Below are positions 40,501 through 48,400 of a DNA stretch of 64,000 nucleotides, piece after piece (the first letter of the stretch is position 1; each line of letters starts with the position of its first letter). The position numbers and the translations under genes are program-made. The stretch is from Helopsaltes ochotensis (Eukaryota; Chordata; Aves; Passeriformes; Locustellidae). The notes under the pieces were generated by a model that was given only the letters and a program-made list of their open reading frames with translations, was not told the origin of the DNA and made no database searches. The stretch is taken from positions 479,316-543,315 of the forward strand of contig VXBM01000015.1 in the NCBI GenBank assembly GCA_013400155.1, read 5' to 3'.

Positions 40501-40593
40501 CCGCCCTCCCACGCCGTGCCGTGGGCCGGCGGGACACTCACCCGAGGGCAGCCAGGCGCACAGCAGCACCCCGAGGAGAAGCCGAGTCTCCAT
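7356..40593 (-). CDS. OTOG: otogelin, spliced CDS, 5' part (23 coding exons, about 898 aa visible)
   Basis: Secreted glycoprotein related to mucins and von Willebrand factor, found in the inner-ear acellular membranes (family knowledge). Chaining minus-strand exons with GT/AG junctions gives one open frame of 2,696 nt with every phase matching. Order by approximate residue: signal peptide 1-17, Arg/Gly-rich linker 18-56, EGF-like 82-114, VWD1 126-277, C8-1 312-393, TIL1 397-435 with a VWC-like tail to 487, VWD2 489-650, C8-2 682-751, TIL2 753-808 with tail to 847, then a TIL'-like module 848-898. Full-length otogelin is about 2,900 residues, so roughly 30% is visible and the frame leaves the window open. 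Divergent USH1C next door matches the human arrangement and supports OTOG over OTOGL or a mucin. Gene identity is high confidence; exons 2-4 are the least certain because they are poorly conserved and GC-rich. Confidence 0.93.
7960..8003 (-). CDS. OTOG: OTOG coding exon 22 (VWC-like tail)
   Basis: 44-nt micro-exon, phase 2 to 1, donor GTGAGC. It encodes YCRDGIMNCDNNVI and is the D2 counterpart of exon 14. Confidence 0.9.
8004..10476. other. OTOG intron 21 (2.5 kb)
   Basis: AT-rich intron between two phase-2 exons. It contains a 103-codon open frame on the plus strand (8550-8861) without recognisable domain or good codon signal. I see no repeat or RNA gene. Confidence 0.6.
10477..10551 (-). 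CDS. OTOG: OTOG coding exon 21 (VWC-like)
   Basis: 75-nt exon, phase 2 to 2, strong acceptor TTTCCTCTTTTGCAG, donor GTAAGA. It encodes NECPCYFHGIDYPPGEDVM and SLGKC, the CPC-xxG-xxYxPG segment that follows TIL modules. Confidence 0.93.
11030..11195 (-). CDS. OTOG: OTOG coding exon 20 (TIL2)
   Basis: 166-nt exon, phase 1 to 2, donor GTGGGT. It encodes CEDTKEYSTCVSTCGRTC and CSSDCVEGCACPAGMYL, a second TIL module ending with ERCLQR. Confidence 0.93.
12796..13008 (-). CDS. OTOG: OTOG coding exon 19 (complete C8-2)
   Basis: 213-nt symmetrical exon, phase 1 to 1. It encodes AAEACSILTKDIFAPCYPYL, FEQCRRDTCKCGQTCFCSAL and AHYAHHCRRFGVVIDF, the whole C8 domain of D2. In D1 the same domain is split over exons 10 and 11. 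Confidence 0.94.
13923..14047 (-). CDS. OTOG: OTOG coding exon 18 (VWD2-C8 linker)
   Basis: 125-nt exon, phase 2 to 1. It encodes SPVGVTESTPELFGNTWKTS and VDPCDVHLQA. This is the conserved FGNSWK-type linker between VWD and C8. The acceptor TTATAAAAG is weak, but frame and homology hold on both sides. Confidence 0.9.
14048..16109. other. OTOG intron 17 (2.1 kb)
   Basis: AT-rich intron. It has a local 15-bp tandem repeat (AGACTTTGATCAA twice near 14841-14869). Nothing else is recognisable. Confidence 0.6.
16110..16287 (-). CDS. OTOG: OTOG coding exon 17 (VWD2 end, GLCG motif)
   Basis: 178-nt exon, phase 1 to 2, acceptor TACTCCACAG, donor GTATGC. It encodes LFEIRKLSSVFLQVKTQIGL and TVGLCGTFNGNTEDDF. 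The donor inside the run of T is fixed by exon 18, which restores Leu-Ser-Pro-Val after DDF. Confidence 0.94.
17243..17375 (-). CDS. OTOG: OTOG coding exon 16 (VWD2 middle)
   Basis: 133-nt exon, phase 0 to 1, acceptor CTCACTTGCAG, donor GTAAGG. It encodes NQDGSCIQSVSLILKQDPKR and VLIYDQYKINLPYAD. Residues run on from exon 15 across a 5.6-kb intron. Confidence 0.94.
17376..22953. other. OTOG intron 15 (5.6 kb)
   Basis: AT-rich intron within VWD2. Apart from the short-chain-dehydrogenase-like stretch at 17833-18060 on the minus strand I see nothing recognisable. Flanking residues are contiguous, so no exon is missing. Confidence 0.65.
17833..18060 (-). pseudogene. possible short-chain dehydrogenase (SDR) relic
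   Basis: A 75-codon open stretch on the minus strand in OTOG intron 15 includes MVAAISKLGQLDVVILCAGM. This resembles the SDR segment in which a helix is followed by a LDVxxxxAG strand-turn (usual form LDVLVNNAG). I see no upstream Rossmann TGxxxGxG motif, no catalytic YxxxK and no convincing splice sites, so it would be a partial relic at most. Chance similarity is a real alternative. Confidence 0.25.
22954..23099 (-). CDS. OTOG: OTOG coding exon 15 (start of VWD2)
   Basis: 146-nt exon, phase 1 to 0. It encodes CSVSGDTHFMTFDGRKYTF and TCQYILAKSRTSGAFTISL, the canonical VWD opening (GDTHFMTFDGRxYxF), ending NAPCGQ. Confidence 0.95.
23549..23595 (-). CDS. OTOG: OTOG coding exon 14 (VWC-like tail)
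   Basis: 47-nt micro-exon, phase 2 to 1. It encodes TCIGGKWICTNFTCP, the short Cys-rich strand that closes the D1 assembly. It has a counterpart of 44 nt and the same phases at the end of D2. Confidence 0.92.
23803..23848. repeat. 23-bp tandem duplication
   Basis: CCAGTGTCACTATTGTTTC followed by TTTT, then the same unit with one change (ATT to GTT). It lies in OTOG intron 13. Confidence 0.9.
24448..24556 (-). CDS. OTOG: OTOG coding exon 13 (end of TIL1, VWC-like)
   Basis: 109-nt exon, phase 1 to 2, acceptor TTTCTTCCAG, donor GTGAGT. It encodes GLCVKPMDCPCDYRGNFFEM and VVYEECNNC, matching the CPC and GxxC elements that follow TIL modules. Confidence 0.93.
25744..25869 (-). CDS. OTOG: OTOG coding exon 12 (TIL1)
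   Basis: 126-nt symmetrical exon, phase 1 to 1. It encodes YSECINCCPVSCHQQSQC and then LHCIDGCYCPDG, a trypsin-inhibitor-like Cys-rich module that follows C8 in VWF-type assemblies. Confidence 0.94.
26653..26762 (-). CDS. OTOG: OTOG coding exon 11 (C8-1, second half)
   Basis: 110-nt exon, phase 2 to 1. It encodes ATWCRALTEYARACAQAGK and WRVHFQQC, the second half of the C8 domain. The acceptor is GTGTAAG; a nearby CAG is out of frame. Confidence 0.92.
27666..27772 (-). CDS. OTOG: OTOG coding exon 10 (C8-1, first half)
   Basis: 107-nt exon, phase 0 to 2, strong acceptor TTTTTCATTTCAG, donor GTAAGT. It encodes KAYALCNILLHPPFKQCHEY and ASCTNDLC, the first half of a C8 domain with its Cys pattern. 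Confidence 0.93.
28310..28345. repeat. 18-bp tandem duplication
   Basis: ACAACTTGTCACTC occurs twice at an 18-base spacing in OTOG intron 9. It is a small slippage event. Confidence 0.8.
28651..28781 (-). CDS. OTOG: OTOG coding exon 9 (VWD1-C8 linker)
   Basis: 131-nt exon, phase 1 to 0, acceptor GTCTAG and a weaker donor GTTTGG. It encodes TDDVTEFVESWQENPPQ and NEPPCLTQSRESLQ, the linker with a conserved Trp and Cys before the C8 domain. Confidence 0.9.
30349..30554 (-). CDS. OTOG: OTOG coding exon 8 (VWD1 end, GLCG motif)
   Basis: 206-nt exon, phase 2 to 1. It includes GYFLVRHQYAFTLAWDGTSA and THGLCGNNNAILQDDLET. The latter is the VWD GLCG/Asn/Asp-Asp calcium-loop segment, with His in place of the first Cys of the usual CGLC motif. 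Confidence 0.94.
30805..30923 (-). CDS. OTOG: OTOG coding exon 7 (VWD1 middle)
   Basis: 119-nt exon, phase 0 to 2, acceptor TTTGGCAG, donor GTAATT. It encodes VNNDPECHSSPYSCKRSISL and then FFSGDEQIKMSSEVTYKGFG, the central strands of a VWD domain. Confidence 0.92.
31325..31479 (-). CDS. OTOG: OTOG coding exon 6 (start of VWD1)
   Basis: 155-nt exon, phase 1 to 0. It encodes CRTWGQYNFETFDGLYYYF, the canonical opening of a VWD domain (FxTFDGxxY). Two in-frame acceptors 12 nt apart are possible (TTGTTAG, then ACACAG). The upstream one has the better pyrimidine tract and adds VYNT. Confidence 0.93.
31704..31796 (-). CDS. OTOG: OTOG coding exon 5 (EGF-like module)
   Basis: 93-nt exon, phase 1 to 1, with a strong acceptor (TTTTCTTCCACTCAG) and donor GTGTGT. 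It encodes CFNGGECLHRELCNCS followed by RFNATGPRCQT. Together with the Cys of exon 4 this gives the six-Cys spacing of an EGF-like domain, with N-glycosylation sequons NCS and NAT. Confidence 0.9.
32752..32985 (-). repeat. CR1 LINE 3' fragment
   Basis: Reads TAGAATGGCTCAGGTTGGAA, GGGGCCTTAAAGACGATCT and CCTGGCCTTGAACACTTCCA, in the order and spacing of the reverse complement of the avian CR1 3' end. The element is therefore on the minus strand, truncated at its 5' side and moderately diverged. Confidence 0.9.
33080..33135. repeat. A-rich low-complexity tract
   Basis: Runs of AAAAACC and AAAAC units ending in a poly(A) stretch, just right of the CR1 fragment in OTOG intron 4. Apparent open frames across it are low-complexity. 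Confidence 0.8.
39130..39220 (-). CDS. OTOG: OTOG coding exon 4 (start of EGF-like module)
   Basis: 91-nt exon, acceptor after TTTCTGAAAG and donor GTAAGT, phase 0 to 1. It encodes a Ser/Thr-rich linker ending HSMKCGPS. Its Cys is the first of an EGF-like module completed in exon 5 (SSLTCFNGGECL). The clean phase-1 junction across a 7.3-kb intron supports the call. Confidence 0.78.
40253..40307 (-). CDS. OTOG: OTOG coding exon 3
   Basis: 55-nt GC-rich exon with a strong pyrimidine tract and CAG acceptor, and donor GTGAGG; phase 2 to 0. It encodes an Arg/Gly/Ala-rich low-complexity linker (RRGSTAGPRSRGGRAAAGQ). It sits in the CpG island, so its composition is not independent evidence of coding. 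Confidence 0.65.
40394..40454 (-). CDS. OTOG: OTOG coding exon 2
   Basis: 61-nt exon with acceptor TTGCAG and donor GTGAGA, phase 1 to 2. It encodes CPWGARAQLPADRDLPFPR, the region just after the signal peptide. There is no recognisable domain; support comes from splice signals and frame only. Confidence 0.7.
40542..40593 (-). CDS. OTOG: OTOG coding exon 1 (signal peptide)
   Basis: Starts at the ATG complementary to 40591-40593 and reads METRLLLGVLLCAWLPS, a short n-region followed by a Leu-rich h-region as expected for a secreted protein. The donor is GGTGAGTG (phase 1). It lies in a CpG island just downstream of GC boxes and a TATA-like element. I chose this ATG because it alone gives a hydrophobic leader that splices in frame to exon 2. 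Confidence 0.78.
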
Positions 40594-40660
40594 GAGGACG
40601 GCAGCGGCTTCCCGCAGAGCTCCAGCCGCTACCTGCGCCCCGAGCTCATCCCGCCCTCCC

Positions 40661-40705
40661 GGGCGGGGCGGCCGGGGGGTTTATCCGCCGCCCGCCCCCC
40701 GCCCC
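40661..40705 (-). promoter_or_regulatory. OTOG: candidate OTOG core promoter: GC boxes and TATA-like element
   Basis: On the minus strand a GGATAAA element (complement of 40680-40686) lies about 87 bases upstream of the OTOG ATG, flanked by Sp1-type GC boxes (GGGCGGGGCGG at 40661-40671 and C-runs at 40691-40705). That spacing would put the transcription start near 40650 and give a 5' UTR of roughly 60 nt. This is inferred from motif and position only. Confidence 0.4.
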
Positions 40706-41045
40706 CGGCCCGGCCCTGCCCCGGCACCCACCGGACACCGCCCCTCGCCCGGCCCCGGCCCCGGGCCCGCCATCGCCGCTCCCCCTGGCCGTGCCGGGCT
40801 CTGGCCTCGCCGCCTGCACACATTCACTTCCACTTTTCCGCCCTGCGGGGTTTGGGGACGGTTCGTGTGCCGGTGTCTCGGCAGCAGCGGCCGGGACCGC
40901 CGCTCTAAGCACCCGCTGCGGGGCGAGCGGAGCCGGGGCTGCTCCCTCCGCTCCTGGGGATGGACACGGGCCGGGCGCGGCCCGAGCCGCCCGCTCCTGC
41001 TGGGAGCGGCAAATCTTGTCCGTGCTCAGCACGGAGCAGTGGCCT

Positions 41046-43479
41046 CACTGAAACAGGCGTCAGGACTTGAATAACCACAGGCATAAGTGAGACATACACT
41101 GAATGAAGCATGCACCTAACGTGCATGGATGGTTTCCATAGCTTCTGATAACTTTTTTTTCTATAAATTCACACTCTGCAGCTCTCTGTGAAGCCTTTTC
41201 CATGTGTATTCCTCTTCTTTTTGATTTCTTTTTTTCACTCCTTATTATAAATTAGTTTGCTTTTCTCCTATCACTGTTACCTTTCCTCTGTTATTTTCCC
41301 TTTCCCATCTGCTGCTGTCTCTCTCCCCATCATTCTTCAGGTTTGCGTATCTTATGACAGAAGCTTTAGAAGCTGCCCATACCAGGTGAGAAACTGTCTC
41401 AGATAAAAAGGGGCTTTTTCTGACTACTTTGAGAAGTCTGTTAGCAGTAAGTCATTAAAAAGATCTGTTTTCTGCCTTTGTAATTTGTCCCTGTGGATTG
41501 TGTTTCTTGTGTTTCATTTCTAATGAAATGATGGAAAACTAGTGATGTTTTCACTGAGAATCTGTTCCCTCCTGTAAGTGTTGGAGGGAGAATGTGCTTG
41601 AGAGAAAAGAATGAGAGGAATAAAAGAAATCCTTTCCCTTTGACACAGCCTTTTCCAAATAACCCAAAACAGATTTTTAGAATTATGTGCTAGCCTCAGC
41701 CTGTATCTGCTCTGAGTGCAGATATAGGCTGCTTGGCTTTGGTGCACTTTCACTGATCCAAGTTACATTAATGGAAGTAGAGAAAGTAGATAAAAGCAAC
41801 AGGGATCAGGTTACACAACACACACTTCAATGTATTTCTTTGCCTAATAAATGAGCTGCTCACTTTGTTCATTTTCCCTTTATGCCACAAGTAGCAAACA
41901 AGAATTGATGCTAATTTAGAGGCAATTTAGATGCAATTTCATTTCTTCCTAGGAAATTTCATTATCTAAAAATACTCAACAGTCATAATTGTACCATCTT
42001 TTAATACATGGTGCATTTGAAGCAATGAAAACTTCAGAACCATATCATAAATTTATTGATTATACAATTTCCAGTTTTGGAGCATGGGTTAGCTTTGTGG
42101 GATTGCTTTGTATTTACACACAGTAGAGCACAGGAATTCATGTAACAGCAGACTAACAGCCCACCAAGTTTGTCATCCTTTCTGCATTGTGTGCTTTACA
42201 TGATGATTTGGAGCAGTTTCCACATCACCAAGTGAAGTTAATTCCACAATTATTTACTACGTGGAGGAGTTTCTGACTCCTAGGAAGTTTATCTGTATTA
42301 TAGAAACCAATTACTTTCTTTCAAATGTACATAACTTCGAGCTTGTATGAGATCTAGTCCTGTAAAGCCTTCTAGAAATGATTGATAGATATCAATGATT
42401 GTTCTAGACTATATGGAAATTTAAAGGCGACATGCATGTGTTCTTATGAGTGCCCTAAATTTTTTATCTCCTTCTTTTTCTTTTCAAATACAAGATAGCT
42501 TTGTTTTGCATGTGCATAGAAGTTCTATATCTGTGTGTTTGATTTTGTATGTGTGGAGAAAATGGCCTTTTGGTATTTTGTGGTACTGGAACTTAGGTAA
42601 AAGTGATTTATGTATTAATAGTTGCAATTTTTTTTTACAACTTTGCAAGAGAAAATTGTTTTTTTAAAACAATTGTATTTATTTGTATACAGGCTTAATA
42701 TGCACTTCTCTCATATTCCTGACACCTGATATGAGAAATGGGTAGTGTAAATGTTCCAATACAGCAAAACCATCTGAAAGGGCTAAGAGCAGTTTCTAAG
42801 GAGCTGGGATAGCTTGCAAAAGTTATCACACAGAAATAATAAAATAGAACGCAGGTGGGTTTATGGCAGTATGGATTCTTTTTTCTTAAATCACGCTTTT
42901 ATATGTATTCATACAAGTTTCCACTCGGTTGTAATGAGGAGAGGTAAGTTGCCTTGTCCTTAAGTAAACCCTGCTCTCTCTGTAGTTACGAGGTTAAAGG
43001 GGATTCTGCATGGAGACCAAGAGACCTGGGTGAGTGGGTGTCCTCCACTCACTACCCTCCTGATCGAGGAAATCTATGATCTTGTACTACAGTAGGGAAA
43101 GTGGGAGAAGAACCAGCTCCAGACAAAATAGTATGAAAGAGATTAGTCCAAAATAGGTTCCTTTTCAGGTGCTCCGAGCTTGATTCTTCTGCAGTTACTC
43201 ACAGCAGCCACGTCAGAGGCTCTATTTGTAAGCAACAATATTGTGTTAGTGGGAAAGGCTGGGGGAAGCCTGACTTGGACGGTGATGCATCAGCTTCACT
43301 CTGCTTACCTAAACATAAAGAAGTTGAGATTATTTGCCATGAGACAATTTATTGAAGCAAATTTTTCTTTGCTTGGGCTTAGATTTTGATTGTTTATTTG
43401 TTTTGAACCCAGGTGTCAGTATGCTTTAAAGTTCATAGACACGCATGCATACCAAATACAAGAGAGAAATTGATATGGG
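41046..43479. other. intergenic DNA between the divergent promoters
   Basis: About 2.4 kb of AT-rich sequence between the two CpG islands. I see no exon, RNA gene or clear repeat in it. It is the natural place for shared or gene-specific inner-ear regulatory elements, but no motif lets me assign one. Confidence 0.6.
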
Positions 43480-43631
43480 AGCTGAGGAGCCGTTCGAGGA
43501 GAACCAGTTGTAAAAATCAGCCCAGGGAACAGCCCCGGCAGCACACCGCGGGGCGTGTGCGGATGGATGTTTATTCTCCTTTTCCTCTCTCCGCCGTTCC
43601 GGCCGCAAGCCCAGCCCGGGGCTCGTAGGGC

Positions 43632-43734
43632 NNNNNNNNNNNNNNNNNNNNNNNNNNNNNNNNNNNNNNNNNNNNNNNNNNNNNNNNNNNNNNNNNNNNN
43701 NNNNNNNNNNNNNNNNNNNNNNNNNNNNNNNNNN
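43632..43734. other. assembly gap (103 N)
   Basis: A run of N inside a very GC-rich stretch, where short reads commonly fail. It removes the USH1C start codon and most of exon 1. The true size is unknown. Confidence 0.99.
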
Positions 43735-43740
43735 CACAAG
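43735..43740 (+). CDS. USH1C: USH1C exon 1, last two codons (rest in assembly gap)
   Basis: CAC AAG followed at once by donor GTGAGC. Harmonin exon 1 encodes a short N-terminus ending His-Lys, and exon 2 opens in phase 0 with Val, as here. The six bases abut the run of N at 43632-43734, so the start codon and about ten codons are not readable. Confidence 0.8.
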
Positions 43741-45322
43741 GTGAGCCGGGGGGACAGCCGGGGCCGCCTGCCCGGCCGGAGCAGAGGCTGCGGGCGGCGC
43801 AGCCCCCCTGGCGGGGCACGGCTCTGCGGCGGTGAGCCGGGCGGGAGGAAGGGAGAAGCTCGGGGACTTTGCACTGCCCTGCCAGCGGCGCGGGTGGCAG
43901 CCTCCCGGGCGGGAATGGGTGCTAAAACCCTTCGAAAGAGAGGGGGAGAAGAGGAACGTTGCCCAGTGCACGAGCTTTTTCGGGGCTCGGAGCAGTTTGT
44001 TTTTTGTTTAAGACCCCGTTGGAGCCGGCGCTGCTCGGGGCAGGTGCTGGAGCCCGGGCGCTGGCAGTGCCCGCTCCGCCCGCCCTGCCTCCACCGCAGC
44101 GCTCCGCGGCGCAGTTGTGCGCTCGTGTGCGCTTGATTCATGGAGCGGCTCGGGCTGCCTGGCACCGTCGAATGGTCATTTACCCGGTTAAATAAGTGCT
44201 CGGCAGAGCGCATAATTGTACGAGGGAAGAACGCTCAAAAAAAAAAGCTCTAATTAAGGAAAGGAGGAGGAAAACAGTTTACGTGTGTAAAAGATGTTTT
44301 GGCCAAGCCATTTGGGACTCTCTCAAAGTTTTCTGTAGTGTTTTGTGGGGGTTTGGTTTGGTTTGGTTTGTGACAGAAGTTGTGGTTGATTTTATTTAGT
44401 AGTATTTTTGTCAGCAAGGACACACAGTTGTCGCAAAGTAATGTAGTTCTACTTCTATAGAAGTATCTGTCATCTGGTAAGAAACACATTAACTAAAGGA
44501 TTATTAGGATGAATTAGATGAATTAGGGGCAGCAAAAAAGCTTGGTATGTGAAACTGGAGTTCAGAAACATTAAGGACCTGGATATTCCATAATGATGAC
44601 TGTAGCCATCTAGGACGTTGTTTCTGCCTTGCTCCCTATTACTGTATAACTCAACAGTGGGTTGTGCAACATTTCTGTAAAGACTCTGGTTTCTAGGTGG
44701 ATGGTTACTGTCTTGAACTTTAAACCTTCTCCCATTCATTGCTGCTATAATTCATAAATCATTCAAGCCCCACCCCGATAACTTAAGATGTATTGTCAGT
44801 GTTGCTGCAAACAGCTGGGATGTAGATAGCAGTGACAGCTTTATCTGACTTAGAAGACATTGAAACAGGTCTTTTCTTTTTTTATTTTGTATCATCCTGC
44901 TTCTAGTGACCTCTGTGGCATCCAGAGTCTTGGATACTTACTTTTTCTGTGACGTGCCAGTGAAGATACAAGATGCTCACTACAAGGTGTAAATTTCCTC
45001 AGTTAATGGCCATTTTCTTTCTTTTTATCTTAGGGGGTTTTTTTCTTAGCAATTTTAATCAATTTCACTATCAACGGAGCAGCAATGTAAAGTATGTGAT
45101 ACATGCAATTATATTGACCAGTTTTTCTGTTTCCTTCAATAGTTCTCCAAAATTTGTGTAGCTTAAACAGGACTTCATACTCTTCTTTGAAACCTGGCAG
45201 ATTGGGATCATGCTAGCATAGTGCATTATTGTCATCTGAACTTTTTCCACACCAAAAAGGGCTTTTTCCTTCCCACAGCTTCTATTCCACTGAATAAACT
45301 TAGGTAGAATTCTTGACAGACT

Positions 45323-45403
<81 letters not shown>

Positions 45404-48400
45404 TATGTATGTAGGTTCAGATCAGATTGTGTGATGACTTTTTTATTTATATGAAAAACAATGCAATGTATGTAGTCAGAAATAGAGCATAAGCAACTCC
45501 TTGTATTTTAGGATTATTGATGACACAACTACTATAAAGAATCTTTAAATAATCACAGAAGGGTTGAGGGAAGAAGGGATGCCTGGTGGTTGTCTGCCCC
45601 AACCCTCCCCCCCTCACATGCTCAGGGCCACCAAGAGCCAACTGTCCAGGGCTGTGTCCAGATGGTTTGTCTTAAATATCCTTGGTTTAAAAGGTGTGAA
45701 ATCACATATCCCATGACTCTACAGTCATTTTCTTGAGAAATAGGTACTAAAATAATTCTAAAATCCAAGTTGTGTCATGTCACCACTGTTTGTTTGGGGT
45801 TTTTTTAAGGTAGTGGGGGGCATGATGCTTTAGGATTTGTGGAATTAGAGTCAGTGTTTAGAAGCTGATGAGAAGTCCAGGTAAGGCATATGTCTACAGT
45901 AAGACTTTACCCCAAGGAGTTAAAGAACTCGGAAAATGGCAAGAAGTGAAGGTGGCTGTGATGCAGTGATAACTGATGGGATAGAAGGCAGCAGGAGGAG
46001 AATGACCCATTAGTAGGGGTGGCCCAGGATGATTAACCCAGCTGTGGCATTCTGAATATATTAGAAATCACGTGGGTGTTGGGTTTTGTCAGACGATAAG
46101 GAAGTTGCTGCTGTAGGATGAAAAGTGCAGGAGTCAAACAGAAAGACTGAATATTTTGTCAGAAGAAATAGCAGAATTTAATTTTGGCCCTTCATTTTCT
46201 GAGAGGAAATGGGGATATATCCACCAGCAAGCACAGCAGGAGAAAAATAGAATGTTGTTAATCTTTGCTTTTTGCCCTTTGCTGTGTGGGGTTGATGCAC
46301 TTAAACATTTAATTTTCTCTGTGGGACACTGCTCATACAGTATCTTAACTAGCACTGGGGTTTGAGCTCTGTATTTTACCTGTCAGGGAAGTGAAAAATG
46401 GATGCTGAAATTAGTTTTACCTTGAGTTTCACCTTTACAATTAGCCTTGCCTCGAGTCTCTGCATAGTATTGCTGAAGTTTTGGTTGCAAACATTTTATT
46501 TCCTTTTAAGATAGACTTTATCCTATGTGTTTTGAAATTCACTGTGAATAAATGGGTTTACTCACTGGTATAACTGTAAAGCAGTCTTGACCTGCTTGTA
46601 GCTTCCTGGCCTTTAGGTGTTTTGAAAGTGTCTTTTTCCAGAGGAGACAAGTAACAGAAAACCACATGTATGCAAAGGCTTGCCGGCTTTAGAGAGCCAG
46701 AAGGTGCAAGTAATAGAAAACCACTGGTATGTGAAGTCTTGCTGGCTTTACAGAGCCAAGTAGGACAAAAGGAATATGAAGCATGTATTTAGTTTAGAAC
46801 ATAATACAAACCATTGCAAACCTAGAAAGAAAGGGCCTTTCTTTAGGTATGCAAATTGCTTCTCAGTCTTCACGTCATAGTAATATTACCCTTTAGGTCA
46901 GATGTAAATTGTTTTCCTGAACATCAGGCTTGTCCAGATGTAAAACTAATGTGATGTGACCTCTCACTACAAGGAAGATTAGTGGGGGTCTCACTATCAC
47001 TGAATATAAATTGAACTCCTCATGTAAGAATTTGGGTTTGGTTTTCTTTTGCTTTAATTTACTGTAATTATCCAAGAGCGGGCATAGTAATATGACACTG
47101 GTTTAAGTAAAGGTACTATTAGTGGGGGAGGAAAGAATAACTAGCAAGTTCTATCACTTAAGAGCTGGAGCAAAGAGGAGCAGAGGTGTAGCAGTTTGCA
47201 TAATGCCATAAGTGAGCTCCTGAAATCAATAGTTCGGACGACAGGACAGAGATTATATCTCAGCGTGGTGGTTGTGTCTGTGACAGCATGTGCTACATTA
47301 ATGAGTGGCCCAAAAGGTTTCTGAAGACATTTATTCAACAGTACAGTGATTATCAGGTAAGACAAATATGATATTACTGTAATAATACTACTGCTGAGGG
47401 GAAATCTAGCATACAGAATATATCAGGATTCATCACTTTGTCTGATTGTTGTCATACTAATTTTAGGAAGTCTCATCGGAATTGCGATATTGTGAGATAG
47501 TGCTCTGTTGCAAAAACATGTTTATCTTTAAAAAACTATTTTTTCTTGACGAAATCTTTGCTCTATGGCTTGAGAATCTGTGAAAGTCTCTCATGTTCAG
47601 CATTTGTGGCTATTAAGTCAGAGATTAACGATAATGTCTTTGGGTTTTCAGGTCAATCTGTTAATTGACAATGAAGCGGAGAAAGATTACCTTTATGATG
47701 TGCTGCGGATGTACCACCAGTAAGATCTAGCTTTATATATGTTTGCGTGGAATTTTACTAATATTTTTAAATTAGAAGAATTAATATTCACAGTTTTAAA
47801 TAGTCTTTTTATATATTACTAGAAAAGTAGGTGAAATAAGAGGCTTTTATCCTGTTTAATGAAATCTTGTGGTTTCACAGCATAACCTGCAGGCAAAGAA
47901 GCAGCATGTCTGTAATCACTTAGAAAGTTGCTTTGGTTTTATGACTTGGCAGTTTTTAAAAAGAGTTTGGTGGATTCATATTTGGGGGTGTGTGAAGGGA
48001 GGTTCCTGCATGATAAAACTATTCGGAAATTGGAAGAGTGTGTTAATAAAAGTCATTAATATTTCCAAATAATGCTTATTTATTTGATACAGAGTTTTCA
48101 CTGACATTGATTTTCAAAGATTTTTTGGTAACTTTTCAGATAAAAATTTGGCAAATGTCCTTCAGAAAGCTGGAAAAAATTAGTCTTGGACTCTGTTTGG
48201 CATGTTTAATGACTCTGGCTTATTACAACACAATGGTAAAAAATTGGAAAGTTGATAGGCCTATTTACCAATCCTTTTGCTGAACTGATTTAAACCATTG
48301 TTGCCTCAGGCTTGTTTTGCTGCAAATGACATCAGCCTATGATCCATTATTTTTCAAAGAAGATGAGAATATATTTTCCACTAATCACAGACAAGTGGGT

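Larger units (their letters stand above)
40100..41045. promoter_or_regulatory. CpG island over OTOG exons 1-3 and upstream
   Basis: Strongly GC- and CpG-rich DNA in an otherwise AT-rich window. It covers OTOG exons 1-3 and about 450 bases upstream, and ends sharply near 41045. Open frames of 60-316 codons on both strands here follow from base composition and show no recognisable protein. Confidence 0.85.
43480..44220. promoter_or_regulatory. USH1C: CpG island at the USH1C 5' end (interrupted by gap)
   Basis: GC- and CpG-rich DNA on both sides of the run of N, containing the surviving end of USH1C exon 1 and its donor. It is the likely promoter, 5' UTR and first-intron start. Composition falls back to AT-rich by about 44220. 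Confidence 0.8.
43741..47651. other. USH1C intron 1 (3.9 kb)
   Basis: The first half-kb is GC-rich promoter-proximal DNA. Then AT-rich sequence with a 78-base T homopolymer (45325-45402), a CR1 remnant (45550-45685) and an imperfect 59-bp tandem duplication (46648-46765). Confidence 0.7.

Noticed and set aside
40124..41074. 316-codon open frame on the plus strand, and overlapping long frames on both strands
   Set aside because: They lie in the CpG island, where stop codons are rare. The translations are Pro/Arg/Ala/Gly-rich with no domain, and they overlap OTOG exons 1-3 on the other strand.
43416..44213. Open frames of 181-265 codons around the N gap
   Set aside because: N bases cannot create stops and the flanks are GC-rich. 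The only supported coding here is the end of USH1C exon 1.
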